Below, one piece after another: positions 1-10,450 of a stretch of 64,000 bases of DNA. Source of the DNA: Phascolarctos cinereus (taxonomy: Eukaryota; Chordata; Mammalia; Diprotodontia; Phascolarctidae). The notes beneath the pieces are model-generated. The model saw nothing but the letters and a program-made list of their open reading frames with translations. It was not told the origin of the DNA and did no database searches. A program made the position numbers and the translations under genes. The number at the start of each line of letters is the position of its first letter. Positions within the stretch are counted from its first letter, which is position 1. The DNA is taken from assembly GCF_002099425.1 (NCBI RefSeq), contig NW_018344105.1, positions 2,668,501-2,732,500 on the forward strand. Reading direction: 5' to 3'.

Positions 1-197
1 CATGACTCAGTTGGTAAGGCTGTGGAAACACAGAAGCCATAGCAATGATACGCAGCTGCCACTGAGAGAGGGCAGGGGTGCACCATCAGAAAGCTCCCCA
101 AGCCAGTAAAGTCAGATGGCAACTCATGGTTTCATCAGTATGGAAACTCCCAGTACAGGAATCTCAGCTCCCTTCACTAATACAAAACAGCAACTCA

Positions 198-348
198 TCT
201 GTAACTTCAAGTCTGAGGGAGTTGCCTGGGGGGGACTGACAGGTTAAGTGACTTGTCTCACTAGCATGTGTCAAAAGAAGAAGAAATTGAACCTAGGTTT
301 TCCTTCCTCCAAGGTTGGCCCTCTATCGACCACACCACGCTTCCTCTC
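198..348 (-). mobile_element. CORE-SINE (MIR/MAR-type), fragment
   Basis: Contains the reverse-strand CORE-SINE signature: AGGTTAAGTGACTTGTCTCA, then a degraded 'tgaacctaggttttcct' block and a 'ctctatcgaccacacca' end. This is the same layout as the copy at 53150-53395. Non-autonomous and moderately old. Confidence 0.6.
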
Positions 349-794
349 TAGATCTACTTAAGTGAGGAAAAGCCTATTCTGAAACCCAGGCCAGTCAGGA
401 AAAGCTCATTTTTTACCCATTCATTCATTTCATAAAGTTACTGAGTTTTTATGATGTACCATCTATACTGTGAGCCTTCTGCCATAGCTCATTGTGTTAT
501 AGCGATGATCAGGTGTGCCAGCAGAACCCAAGCTTGGGCTCTCTGATCCCACCGAGCTAGACAGGCCTCAAGTACAGTCCCAGAGATAGTCTATGTGTCC
601 AGTACCTAAGGTCTAGCCACCGAAGCTCAGGGAGTCCATGACTAGAGGGCTTCTGGGAACTTTTTCATACTTTTTAGGCCATAGCAACACAAGCAAGAGT
701 CTCCAGAAGTGTGGCAAGGTTGAGATTTTCATTAGCAGTGGGAGTGTCGAACTCCAGGAAAACCATTATTGCTGGAAATAGAGGAATATGTAGT
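349..794. other. Gene-free stretch, no confident feature
   Basis: No open frame of note. Around 415-560 an ATTCATTCATTT start followed by a degraded 'gtgagccttctgcca' hints at a very old antisense L2 end, but the match is too weak to call. Confidence 0.4.
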
Positions 795-940
795 ATAGCC
801 CTGTGCATGGTGCTAGACACTGACATTGGGGGAGATAGGACCCTAGATGACACGTGGTCTCTCCTCTAGAAGAATTCTCAGTCTAATAATGGAGATCAGA
901 CCAGTCCACAAGTAAATAGAATGCAAATTCAAATCAAGTG
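795..940 (-). mobile_element. L2 LINE 3' end, antisense fragment
   Basis: Reads as the reverse complement of an L2 3' end: 'gtgcatggtgctagacactgac..gggggagatagga', then 'ctctcctctagaagaattctcagtcta', corresponding to the usual 'ggagcttacagtcta' block. Old and degraded. Confidence 0.45.
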
Positions 941-1450
941 TTACCTGGGATTCAGGCTTAATATATATGCATAAGACTCTTCTCATTGACAGAAAGAAAG
1001 AGTACTTAAACCTGCCTGACTATATTAAAGATGCAAGTAGAAAGTGCTATGAGATCAGATAAAAGAGGCATCACTTTCATTTTGATCTGTCACCTGACCT
1101 GGGAACAGCCCTGCATCATCCAATCCTTAGATAGGGCTATCCAAAATGGCAGGAAGCCTCTCTTCCCTAGGCTGCGTCAACTACTTGTCTCCCTGCACCC
1201 CAGCACCCTGTACTATGCCAATAATGGGCCCTTGATAAGTGCTTGTTGGTTCTAGCTATGGGTGACCTAGGATCCCCAGCAGACATACCTCTGCTTATTA
1301 CAAATCCTCCTCCTCCCAATCTTTTGTCCAAGGGGCATTCTATTGGCCTACTGCAGATGCCGGATGCTAGATGTGTAAGTATTTGCTAAAGGCACAATTT
1401 CTCCCAACCAGGTAGCAAATACTGGTGATATCACTGCAATAAGGGATTGG
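941..1450. other. Gene-free stretch
   Basis: The only frame is 74 codons at 1031-1255 on the plus strand. It has no recognisable domain, and nothing nearby suggests an exon. No clear repeat family recognised. Confidence 0.4.
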
Positions 1451-1521
1451 TGAGAAGAACCAACACGTGTGTAGCTCTTTAACATTGTAAAGCACTTTAC
1501 GTGCAATATACATATACCCAG

Positions 1522-2200
1522 TGTAGCAGAGTAAGCCCCTGGAGGACAGGGACAATTTTGCTTTTGTTTTTGTATTTCCAAAACCTAGCCCAGTGACTGG
1601 GACATAATGGGCTGTTGTTATTCCTTCATTTTCAAAGAAGTGATGTCTTGACGCGTGCCTGAATTGGATTGTAAGTGAGGCAGAGTTGCACAAAATCACC
1701 AGTCATCAGCCTCACTGTCTCTCCCAGAGTCGTCTAAGTCCAGTGGCAGGACAAAGTCAAGATGACTGGTGATGGCCTGGGATGCAGTGGGTGATCCTGG
1801 CGTCTTTGATGTCTGATCAAGCTCTAGGCGCTCCACAGCACCTGCGTCAGCCACCCTTATGGCTATTGAAACAAATTGTTCTCATCTGTCCATTCCACCA
1901 GGGCAGGCTTCACATGCTTGGGGTAGACATCCCCTAACTCACTGATGGTTTTGAGGCCTGTCAGTTACCCTCAACCTGGTTTAGGCCATCTGCTGAGATG
2001 GTTTTACCAGGGTGTGGCTCCTGTGCACATTACAGCTTCTTGGAGCCACAGGTAAGAGTTGGGTGAAGGTGAACACCAAAGATGGGTGAGCAGCCAGGAA
2101 AATGGCTTGGCAAGCCCTCCCACCAGAGGTGTTGTCCTCTTTGAATACCCCATACACCAACAGGCCGTTAACAAATGCTTGTTCAATTGAATAAAATTAA
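1522..2200 (+). mobile_element. L2 3' end split by an insertion
   Basis: The left part (1522-1611) reads 'ctggaggacagggacaa..tttgtatttccaaaacc..gactgggacataatggg'. The right part (about 2163-2200) resumes with 'ttaacaaatgcttgttcaatt'. Together they are the standard L2 3' terminus, interrupted by the element at about 1612-2162. Confidence 0.6.
1612..2162 (+). repeat. Unassigned dispersed repeat, copy 1
   Basis: Shares several blocks with 36942-37190 in the same order: GAATTGGATT, 'caccag..cagcctcact', 'tccagtggcaa/g', 'gactggtgatggcct / gactggagatggccct' and 'atacagtggg/atgcagtggg'. It sits inside an L2 3' end. The short flanks GGCTGTTA-like and GGCCGTTA may be remains of a target duplication. 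No coding capacity is visible. The family name is unknown to me. Confidence 0.6.
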
Positions 2201-2483
2201 GTTGGCTTAGCAGAGATGCCAACTAACCAGTGGTAAGCAGAGATATAGGAAATAAGGTCTGGTTTGTGGTGGTGAGCGCCTGTAGTGGTAGTGAGAGTAA
2301 ATGAAAAGCGAGAGCATAGGGATGAGTAGCACTGAAGCTCCTTGGGAATTAACTCTTCCTTCCTGGCTCCAACAGGTACCATAGGTTTCCCTCAGCCAAC
2401 CTTCACTGGAGAAGGCCAGGGGAGAGAAGCCCCTCCCAGAATACTTCCCATCCTCTGAACTGCAGCCTGGACAACCAATCATT

Positions 2484-2830
2484 GAAGCCTAGAACTAGTA
2501 AAGACCTCAAAGGTCATCGTGACCAGCCCTGGTATGTGCCATGATTGCCCAATAAGTGATCACCTAGGCTCTGGATAATGGCTCCCAGAGATGGGGAGTT
2601 CAATCCTTCCCAAAGCAGCCCATTCACCTACTTTAGGATAGCTCTGAAATCTCCCTTCCTCCAATTTCTACCCATCGTTTTGGTCCTTCCTGTCCTCCGG
2701 GGCCAAGCAGAGCAACTCCAGTCTTCTCTTTCCCAAGATGAACATACCAAGCTCCTCCAGCTGATCTTTGTATGACATCTTGTTACCATCTTGGTCTTCC
2801 TCCTCTGGATCCATTCCAGTTCATCCACAT
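2484..2830 (-). mobile_element. CR1/L3-type LINE 3' region, antisense
   Basis: Reverse-strand CR1-type 3' sequence: 'aaggtcatcgtgaccag', 'aaagcagcccattcacc', 'aatttctacccatcg', 'ctccggggccaagcagagca', then 'ttgtatgacatcttg..accatcttggtcttcctcc'. The order matches the CR1/L3 superfamily tail. No open reverse-transcriptase frame remains. Confidence 0.7.
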
Positions 2831-3324
2831 CAAGCTACAGGTGAGGAAGAGTTATATTTGTTTGAACATCATTCACTCTAGAGCAGAATTCAGCAAGGAT
2901 TCACCCAAAGGACCTCAGTGAGACCCAAAAAGGCGCTTGGAATAAGGCTGCCACATGGCATGGAGCTTGGGGGACAACACCATAGGGAGGTACCCATACA
3001 GATCTGGTCTGTTGAGTGTCCAATGATATTACTATAGACTTAAATCTCCTATACTTTGTCTCGTTCTGGAAAGTATGGGAAATGGTCTTTGTTTTTAGGC
3101 TGTCTTGGGAAGCTGTTACAGGGTAGGTGAGTGACTTTTCCAAAATCTCATTGCCCTGTAAAGGAGCTTGTCCCTTCCTCAGACCTACTTACCTTTAGCA
3201 TGGCACTGTGGAGGTCCTGGGCAAGCCCTCATCAATGGGGCAGCAGGGCAAGGATCCAAAGATATTCCAGGCAGCAGATGGCATTCTTCTCAGTTTGAGG
3301 AGTAGAGTGGAAATCAGATTCAGA
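2831..3324. other. Gene-free stretch
   Basis: An 80-codon minus-strand frame (2901-3143) has no recognisable motif. The sequence looks unique but shows no exon signals or strong motif clustering. Confidence 0.4.
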
Positions 3325-3478
3325 AGAACCAGGTGCTGCTCCTATTTCTGCCACTCATGACCCTTAACACTTAGTTTGAATCACTGCCGCTGCCCTGGGC
3401 CTCAGTTTCCTCATCTATAAAATAAGGAGTTGGAAAGGCCAGTTTTCAAAGGTCCCTTTTGGCTCTAACATTCTATGG
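3325..3478 (+). mobile_element. MIR
   Basis: Carries the MIR core and tail: 'ggcctcagtttcctcatct', 'ataaaataaggag', then a 'ggtcccttttggctctaac' end and 'attctatgg'. Sense orientation, 5' end degraded. Confidence 0.75.
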
Positions 3479-3861
3479 TCTACCTGTCCCATCTTCCCAC
3501 CAGTCCTTGCTTAAGTCAGCTCTTTCTCATGATCATTTTAACATTTTTCCACCCCACCCCCCCCATCATCTGCCATCACAAGTATGTTCTAGCTTTGGAA
3601 GCAGACACTGAAATGTGTCTCCCTGAAGTGCCCTGTCAGTCACAGCTACTGGGGGGCACTTGGCTGTCATTCTCATTTGGAGTTAGAAAATAAGAGTGGT
3701 TTTGCTTCTTGTTGCTTTTTCCCCCCTTTTAGTTCAGTGATTCTGTTTGGCTTTGTGTCAGCAGGACATGCAGAGCTTTTTGGAAAGAGTGACTAGACAG
3801 GCTTCCAGAAAGCCAGATTCTCTTCCTGTCTGGGCCATAAGCTGGCAGAGTCACACATCCA
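3479..3861. other. Gene-free stretch
   Basis: Holds C- and T-rich runs (3553-3572 and 3715-3730) and two short frames without recognisable content. No repeat family identified. Confidence 0.4.
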
Positions 3862-4225
3862 ATCACACAATCTGTAAGCTGGAAGGTACCGTAAAGGTCA
3901 CCTCGTCCAAATGGGCAACCCTCCTATGCCAATGCTGAAAAGAGAGGTCGCCTTTCTTGGCTTGAATACTTCCAGTGAGGGAGGATTCACTACTTGGTGA
4001 GGCAGTCCAGTCCTAGCGGAACCTTCTTGCTTCTAATGAGCTGCACCAGACTTCTCCTACCCACTGGTCCTAGTTTTGCCTTCTGGAACAATCTAGAACA
4101 GACTCACTCCCTACTCTACGTGAGTCCTTTAAGCATTTGAAGATAGCAAATATGCCTTCCTTAACTTTTCTCTTTTCCAGGGAAGATACCTTCAATTCCT
4201 TCAACTGTTCCTCAGAAGAATGGGT
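3862..4225 (-). mobile_element. CR1/L3-type LINE 3' region, antisense
   Basis: Blocks typical of the CR1 tail on the reverse strand appear in order: 'aaaggtcacctcgtcca', 'ggcttgaatacttccagtga', 'ggcagtccagtcc', 'ctggtcctagttttgccttc', 'aagcatttgaagatagc', and 'ttctcttttccaggga..ccttcaattccttcaac'. Confidence 0.75.
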
Positions 4226-4374
4226 CCCAGAGCCCTTGCCATCCCAATATTATTCACAGACGTTCAGCTTGATCAACTTTGTGAGTTTTCTCCTAGCCTC
4301 TCAACCCCTAACCTCCTCTACGGCTTGAGATTTCTGGGCAGCTACAAGCTGCTGAGCCTTTGGAGAAAGGAAGA

Positions 4375-4570
4375 CATATTGAGAGCAGTAGAAAGGACTG
4401 TGGCCTGGGAATCCTGTTACTCAAGGCTTAGTCCTGGCTCTGCCCTTGACTAACTGTGTGTCTTTAGGCAAATCACTGCATGTCTCTGGGCCTCAGTTTC
4501 CTCATCTGTAATATGAAAGGGTTAGGCCAGATGATCTCTAAGGGTCTTTCCAACTTCCAATCACTATGGC
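4375..4570 (+). mobile_element. MIR
   Basis: Near-complete sense MIR: 'ttgactaactgtgtg', 'gcaaatcactgca', 'gggcctcagtttcctcatct', 'gatgatctctaagggtc' and 'ttccaacttccaatca'. Confidence 0.8.
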
Positions 4571-4884
4571 TCGAATAACAGAGATTGTTATATGCACTTT
4601 GAGCATAATTTGGGGACCACCCTGACCCCCGCCCTTGGGCACGGACCACACTGAGGCCGCAAAAACCAGGAAGATGCGATGGCTCGGCCAGGTGTAGCTC
4701 TGCGGAAGAGGGAAGTACAGCCATTTTTATCGATGGCAATATTGTCCCAGATCCATTCTGCCAGGAATCACTGGGCGCTTTCCCATTCCAGACCAGCCTC
4801 GTAAGGCCCAGGATGGGGGGCAATGCACAAGAAAGGATGCATCTTATTTCTTTCTGAACCCAGGGACACCTTTAGCTGTCACCA
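4571..4884. other. Gene-free stretch
   Basis: Holds a 116-codon minus-strand frame (4473-4823) that begins in unique sequence and runs through the antisense of the MIR, so it is unlikely to be a gene. No other feature seen. Confidence 0.4.
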
Positions 4885-5003
4885 CCAATAAAATACAAGC
4901 TTCTTGAGGGCAGGAACTATTTTCATTTCTGTCTTTGCATTCCTCGTGTTCAACATAGTGCCTGGTAAACAGTAGACATTTAGTAAATGCTTATTAAAAT
5001 GAT
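4885..5003 (+). mobile_element. L2 3' end
   Basis: Canonical L2 terminus: 'cttcttgagggcaggaacta', 'tctttgcattcc', 'agtgcctggtaaacagtag' and 'tagtaaatgcttatta'. Confidence 0.8.
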
Positions 5004-5045
5004 TTCGCTCTATTTGTCTAACAATACAGAAAAGAGTGGAGTGCA

Positions 5046-5372
5046 TTCATCCATTCACTCAGCATTTCTTAAATATCTCCTGCGGGTAGAGCACTGTGCT
5101 AGGCACTGAGGGGAGATACTAAGTTTAGCTGCTGAAGACAGTGCCTATTTCCCTCAGACTTTCTGTTCCACTTCCTCACCTCCCAGTTGCTAATGCTTTC
5201 CTCTTTCAGATCGCCATCCTCCCTCTGTATATAACTTCTAAGTACCTAGCTGTTTACAAGATGTCTCCCCTGTTAGAATGTGAGCTCACTGAGGGCAGGA
5301 GCTGCTTTCGCCTTTGTCTATATTCCCAGGGCTTTGCATGGTGCTTAATAAAGGCTTGCTGATTGAGGATTG
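5046..5372. mobile_element. Two L2 3' ends in opposite orientation
   Basis: 5046-5135 is antisense L2 ('cattcatccattcactcagc', 'agcactgtgctaggcactga'). 5160-5372 is sense L2 with an extended 3' UTR ('gttagaatgtgagctcactg', 'gagggcaggagctg', 'ttgcatggtgcttaataaag'). They face each other, so these are two independent insertions. Confidence 0.75.
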
Positions 5373-5439
5373 TCCACAACTCTGAAAGCAATGAGTGTAA
5401 TCCCATTCAATTCAACTTAATTTCTTGAATAAGCATCTA

Positions 5440-5560
5440 CTTTCTTGGCTGTGTGACTCCAGGCAAGTGACTTAATCTCTCTGAGCCTCAGTCTCCTTGT
5501 TTGAGGATGATAATCAGTGTAGGTTGTCCTCCGATGAGAGGATTCTGAGGAACCTTTGGC
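5440..5560 (+). mobile_element. MIR fragment
   Basis: 'ttggctgtgtgactccaggc', 'aagtgacttaatctctctg' and 'agcctcagtctcc' match the MIR core; the tail is degraded. Confidence 0.65.
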
Positions 5561-5584
5561 AAGCCTTCAAGGACTGTCACTGTG

Positions 5585-5860
5585 CCAGGGGATTGTACAA
5601 TACAAAAAAGAAACAGTAGCTGATATTCTTATCTTCATTTCACAGAGAAGGAAAAGACAAGTTCCCTGCCTTCATGCAGCTTACACTCTAGTAGGGGAGT
5701 TTGACACCATAATCCTTGGCAATACGTGCTAGGTACAGGAGAGGGGGCAAGTTGGCATGTTTATGGGAGGCCTGAGAGAGAGCAGGGAAGGCTTCCTGGA
5801 GGAAGTGGCACTTTAAAATTGGAATTCAACAGACAAAGAGCAGGCAGGAAGTTATTTTAG
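5585..5860 (-). mobile_element. L2-related antisense fragment
   Basis: 'ttccctgccttcatgcagct' and 'tacactctagtagggga' match the antisense L2 end. The following 'gagggaaggcttcctggagg' type block is the longer form common around marsupial L2 copies (compare 27340-27700). Confidence 0.5.
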
Positions 5861-5884
5861 GCTAGGCCTAGGGAACAATGCAGC

Positions 5885-6040
5885 ACGATGGAGTGCAGAG
5901 AACCTTCCGGTTGGAGTCAGAGAACCTGGGTTCAAATCCCAGCTCTGCTACCTACCTACCAGCTATTGGCAAGACCTTGGGCAAGAAGTTACTTCACCTG
6001 TCTAGGCCTCAGTTTCCTTCTCTGTAAAAGGGGTATTATG
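5885..6040 (+). mobile_element. MIR/CORE-SINE
   Basis: 'ttggagtcagagaacctggg', 'ttcaaatcccagctctgcta', 'gaccttgggcaagaagttac' and 'cctcagtttccttctctg' show a sense MIR. Confidence 0.75.
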
Positions 6041-6239
6041 TATGGGGGTAGCATCTATGATCCCATCATGTCATGTAAATATCTGGGGATCATGTGGCCA
6101 ATGATTTCATACACCCCACCCCGGAACGGTTCTGACCTCTCTAGACTTTAGAAGGGACTGGATGGAGCCAGTGTCTCCACCCCACTCCCACTCCCACCCC
6201 ACGTCACCCCCCAGCTCCCTGTTCCCTCAGCTGCCATGC

Positions 6240-7135
6240 TCTTTAGAGCATTTCTTGCCCTGTGCTGTAAATTGGACCTTTAAAAATAGTCTAGACATTA
6301 CTAATGACCATCAATTGGCTTTAATTATTACATGGCAGTGTCAAGAGAGGTTTCTGAAAGTACAATCAATTTCAGGCCTCTGCGCCATCCCAGTTAGTGG
6401 AATAAATGGAAGGAAGAGTGCTGTTCTCATCAGGGCAGAAACCTATTACAAGTTCCTTCTCAAAGTGGGCACCTCTCCCTCGTCAGTCTTGCCACAAAAT
6501 GGCATTTCCTAATGCATTATTTATGCATGCTCCCTGGAAATGTGACGCTGTTGGTTAATAGAATTTTTCCCCCTCAAATGTAGGTTCAAATGGAACCAGG
6601 AGCCATTTTCCCCATTTCCTCTGTGAGTGGCTTCATGGAAAGTTCCGTAATTGACAACGCATTTCTCCCCTCACATGAGAAAACCATTTTCAAAAACTGA
6701 TGAATTCAAAGGGAAATTAATTTGAAAGACTGCTGGATGAAAACTCTCAAGGGGATAAAACAATCCCGTAAATTGATCTTGCCTTAATAGTATTTTTCTG
6801 AGGTCGTGTATCTATCAGCAATTGACAACTTCCCTAGCGCTCAGAATCCACACCATTCAGCAGCAACAGTAAATGATACATTGGTCATGACAATCATTCA
6901 TAATCTAAGCAGATGTTTTTGTTGAGATTATAAAAATGCCTTGCACCGAGTTTACTAGCTACTTTGCTAAGGAAAAAAAAGTTATGATGTCTCAACGGAG
7001 AAAATCACTTGACTGTCTATTTAAAATACAAAATACAAAACGTTCGGCAGAGGAAACAGAATCTTTGGGGGGCAGGCTTTCACAGGAGCATAATGATGCT
7101 TCTGAAAGATCTCACTGATTGAGTAGATGGTTTTG
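6240..7135. other. Candidate conserved non-coding element (enhancer-like)
   Basis: About 0.9 kb without any recognisable repeat, AT-rich, and dense in homeodomain-type words: TTAATTA at 6321-6327 and a 20-nt stretch at 6510-6529 with two ATGCAT cores and TTATTTATGCAT. Additional AATTGA and TTAATTTGA words follow at 6300-6900. No exon signals and no long open frame. Composition and repeat exclusion fit a developmental enhancer, but conservation cannot be tested here. Confidence 0.45.
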
Positions 7136-7214
7136 CTTTCAAGGCAGTTAGCTCCCAAATCACTCCATGGAACACTGGGTACTGTTTCTGGGCACCACAT
7201 GACATCCATTTACT

Positions 7215-7590
7215 TAGGGTCATAGATTTAGAACCTCTCCTCTAACCTCCTCATTTGACACAGGAGGAAACTGAGAATCAGAGTGGGGAAGGACTTATTC
7301 AAGATCAGAGAGCTAGTAAGCAACAGAGTCAGAATTTGAACCCGGATCTTCTGACTCCAAATTCATAGAGTTCTCTTTCTGCTGAAAGAGCTATGTGCCA
7401 GTATTCATTTGGCAAATAATTATGTAGGTAAATGCTATTGCTGACCCCTTTTTACAGATGGGGAAACTGAGGCTCAGAGGGGCAACATGACTTGTCCAGG
7501 GTCACACAGCTAGTAAGTGTATGAGTCAGGATTCAAACTCAGGGCTTCCCACCTGAAGTCCAGGGCTCTATCTACTGTACCACAGTGCCT
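7215..7590 (-). mobile_element. Two antisense MIRs in tandem
   Basis: The first copy (7215-7385) shows 'caggaggaaactgagaatca' and 'gaatttgaacccggatcttc'. The second (7400-7590) shows 'cagatggggaaactgaggct', 'gtcacacagctagtaagtg' and 'tctatctactgtaccac'. Both are reverse-strand MIR cores. Confidence 0.85.
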
Positions 7591-7599
7591 CTCTATTCA

Positions 7600-7720
7600 T
7601 TGCTTGCTTTGTGTAAAGCCCTAGACCCTGTGCTGAGAGATGAATAAGACCCAGTCCCTACCCTCATGAAGCTTACTAAGTAGAAGAGCTAAGACAAAGG
7701 AGGCAAATAGCGACAGCATA
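7600..7720 (-). mobile_element. L2 3' end, antisense
   Basis: 'gaccctgtgctgagagatga', 'cagtccctaccctcatgaag' and 'cttactaagtag' correspond to the reversed L2 terminus. Confidence 0.6.
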
Positions 7721-7799
7721 AGGCCAGATGTGTCTAAGAGGTACAGGTAGTCATGGTACAGAGATAGTGTTTCTGGGAATCCTTTCTCCCAAGCATCAC

Positions 7800-8085
7800 A
7801 TCCCCGTGACCTCCAGATCACGCCACCTGCTTTCCTGCCATCATCCTCACTGCCTCCTCATTGGACGCTTGGCCTCTGCCTCTGGAATCTCCCTGGGCAC
7901 TGTTGGGTGGGCTTTTGCTTTCTCTTGCCTGGATCCAGGCCTTTACCTTCCTCCACTCTGCACATATCCCCCTTTCTGGCCCCTTTTAGAATTAAAATGT
8001 AAGCTCCTAGAGGGCAGGGGCATTGTGTTGCTTGCTTGTATTTCTATCCCAAGAACTTGGGCCATCTTAAATGTTTAATAAGTGG
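7800..8085 (+). mobile_element. L2 3' region
   Basis: Ends with 'aaatgtaagctcctagaggg', 'caggggcattgtgttgc' and 'atgtttaataagtgg'. The upstream part ('cctctgcctctggaatctcc') fits the L2 3' UTR. Sense strand. Confidence 0.6.
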
Positions 8086-8499
8086 TCTCTCTGTGTCTTT
8101 CCCTCTCTCTAACAATGCTTCATCCCAAAGGAAAGACCCTAATAGCAGCATTTCAGATGCAATGGAAGGCTGGGGGGGAGAAGGAAGGGGATTTTTTCAG
8201 GAGTGCCCTTCCCAGCACTTACTTCCTCCTCTCATCCACCATCCTTGCCCAAGTCTGGCCCCATGTTTCTAGGACTGCATAATTAAGATCCTTGGCCTTT
8301 AGGGCTGGGATGTACCTTAAAGATCATTTCTTACCCTGGGGAGCCCGCAAATTTCACAAGGTCTGTCTGAACTCTGGTGGGAAAACAATTACAATTCCAT
8401 TTTCACTAATCTCCTCTAACTAAAATTTAGCATTTCCTTCAATTATTTACCAACATTGTTTTGAAAGAAAGGGGTCCTCAGGCTTTACCAGGGCTTCAG
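8086..8499. other. Gene-free stretch
   Basis: Unique-looking, with a G-rich run at about 8170-8190. Two short overlapping frames (78 and 66 codons) have no recognisable domain. The segment at 8350-8460 is AT-rich and could be old regulatory sequence, without clear support. Confidence 0.35.
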
Positions 8500-8665
8500 A
8501 ACACAAAAAGATGAAGGACGCTTGATCCAGGCCAAGCCCCTCATTTCACGGAGAAGGAGAAGGAGGCCTTGACAGATGAAGGGACTTGGCCAGGGCGAGT
8601 AAATCAAAGGCAGGACATGGACCCCGATCTTCTACCTGCTGCTCCAGGGCTCTTTGCACTGGCTC
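8500..8665 (-). mobile_element. MIR, antisense, degraded
   Basis: 'ccaagcccctcatttcacgg', 'gacttggccagggcgagtaa' and 'ctgctgctccagggctcttt' trace a reversed MIR. Confidence 0.6.
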
Positions 8666-8689
8666 ACAATGTAAGGTGGTTTGAAGGGC

Positions 8690-9390
8690 ATCTCTTCCCC
8701 CAGCCCCACCCCCCTCCTCATTCCTTTCCCCACCCCCCACCTCATGCCATGGCAGGGACACAGAAGGTTAGACAGTCTATACTTATTCCTCCTGCTGGCC
8801 GAGTGGAACATTCTCTTTGGGTGCCAATAAATGTGAAGGCATCATTTTCCAGCTGAGTAACTTGAGGAGCAGGGATGGTTTTAGTGCACATTACAAGTTA
8901 TAGATATATATAGTTTGGAGCAAGTGAGAGAGGATACCTTCCTCATGATATCCCTTCCCTATAACGTTCTGAGTGTGTCTTGGAGCCCATTAATGGCTCC
9001 CAGTGGTTCATCAATATACTGAAATTTGCGAACCTTTATTTTCCCAGTCTGCCCAGGGAGAGACGGTGTTGCTCATCAGTCCAATTTGCAGAAAAAAAGT
9101 GGCAACTGGGGAGACTCTTTGAGCCCCCCTGCCCCCCATTGCAGTCATTCAGGCCAACACCCAGGCAGCTAACTCTGTCCATAATGTACTCCCTCCTCAA
9201 GCTCACCGGCAGACACCAGGCAATTAGAATTGGGCCTGCAGACCAAAGGGCTGACCAATTTTCAGCAAAAGCTTACCATGATATAATGCTTTGCATATGT
9301 TGTCTCATTGGAAAATGTCTCCGTATTTTCCCATCAGGCTGCTGGGGAGCAGCTATTACTCTATGTAGGTCCTGCAGTATAAGGTAAAAA
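8690..9390. other. Repeat-poor segment, possible CNE at about 9040-9270
   Basis: After a C-rich run (8697-8740) no repeat family is recognised until 9270. At 9040-9270 the sequence is complex and contains CAATTAGAATTGG (9219-9231) and GACCAATTTTCAGC, which look like constrained non-coding sequence. The 135-codon plus frame (8980-9387) runs across it without domain hallmarks. A MIR3-like piece may start near 9275. Confidence 0.35.
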
Positions 9391-9394
9391 GGAC

Positions 9395-9870
9395 AGTGTT
9401 AAGGAGGCAGAGACCTGGGTGGGAATCCTACTTCTGTTATATCCCCTCTGTGGTATCCTGGGCAAAGAAATCATTGCCTTTCTCTGGGTCTCAATTTTCT
9501 CCTCTCTTAAATGAAGGGATTGGATGAGATGGTCTCTTCCAGCTGTAAAGGTCCTATGTGTGACCTTGGGTAAGTCACTGGCCTCAGTTTTCTCCTCTCT
9601 AAAAAACGAGGCAGTGGCGGGGTGGAATAGATGACTTCTCAGGTCCTTTCCAGCTGGGAGGCTCTATGATTTTGAATGTCTTTGAATCAGGTATTTAGCG
9701 TGTTATAGTTACTAAAACTTCTAAGGGCCTCAAGGAATAAGGCAATTTGGAGCCAGAAGACCTGAGTTTGAACTGGAATTCTGTCACACACTAACTGGGT
9801 AACCTTGTGCAGGTCATTTCCCTTCTCCCAGATCATCTCTAAGATCCCTTCCAGCCCTAAATCTACATCT
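9395..9870 (+). mobile_element. Cluster of sense MIR copies
   Basis: Three successive MIR cores or tails: 9395-9560 ('agagacctgggtgggaatcc', 'gatggtctcttccagctg'), 9560-9670 ('gtgaccttgggtaagtcac', 'ggcctcagttttctcctct') and 9715-9870 ('agaagacctgagtttgaact', 'aaccttgtgcaggtcattt'). All lie in the same orientation. Confidence 0.75.
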
Positions 9871-9899
9871 TCATAACTCCATTTTTTATGGAGTGCTAA

Positions 9900-10122
9900 G
9901 AGGCCAAAAGAGTCAGGAAGAGCCTCAGACAAATCCTCCTTCAGACACTAGCTGTGTGACCATGGGCAACTCACTAAACCGGTTTGCCTCAGTTTCCTCA
10001 AATGTAAAATAGGGATGATAATAGCACCTACCTCCCAGGGCTATTGTGAGGATCAAATGAGACAGTATTTGGAAAGAGTTTAACAAAGTGCCTGGCACGT
10101 AAATAGGCACTTAAGTAAATGC
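9900..10122 (+). mobile_element. MIR-related SINE with 'atgcttatt' tail
   Basis: Contains 'ctagctgtgtgaccatgggc', 'tttgcctcagtttcctcaaa', 'gggctattgtgaggatcaaa', 'agtgcctggcacgtaaatag' and 'aagtaaatgcttatttc'. The same architecture recurs at 12868-13112, 44965-45205 and 51305-51530. Confidence 0.8.
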
Positions 10123-10232
10123 TTATTTCTTCCCTTCCTTCCTTCTTTCCATCCTTCCTCTCTCCCTTCCTTCCTTTCTCCCTTCCCTCCCTCTCTCCCT
10201 CCCTCCTTTCCTTCCTTCCTTTCTTCCCTCCG
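10123..10232. repeat. Polypyrimidine (CCTT-rich) tract
   Basis: About 110 nt of almost pure C/T with recurring CCTT and CCCT units. It directly follows the SINE tail at 10122, so it probably grew from that tail. The minus strand reads as K/E/R/G-rich frames, which are compositional artefacts. Confidence 0.9.
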
Positions 10233-10261
10233 AGGCCCTCCATAAACCATTCCTCTTATAC

Positions 10262-10450
10262 TCAAAAGGCAGCTGGCATATAGGCAAGAGAGCACTGGCT
10301 TTGGAGTCAGAAGACCTGAGTTCAAATCCTGACTACCTGTGTAACCTTAGGGAAATCACTTCCTTTCTCTGGGCTTCAGTTGCCCCATCGGTAAAATGAA
10401 AGCATTAGACTCAATGGGCCCTCAGTTCTCTTTCAGCTCTGATGGTCTGT
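10262..10450 (+). mobile_element. MIR
   Basis: 'gctttggagtcagaagacct', 'gagttcaaatcctgactacc', 'ttctctgggcttcagttgcc' and 'tctttcagctctgatgg' give a full sense MIR. Confidence 0.8.
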
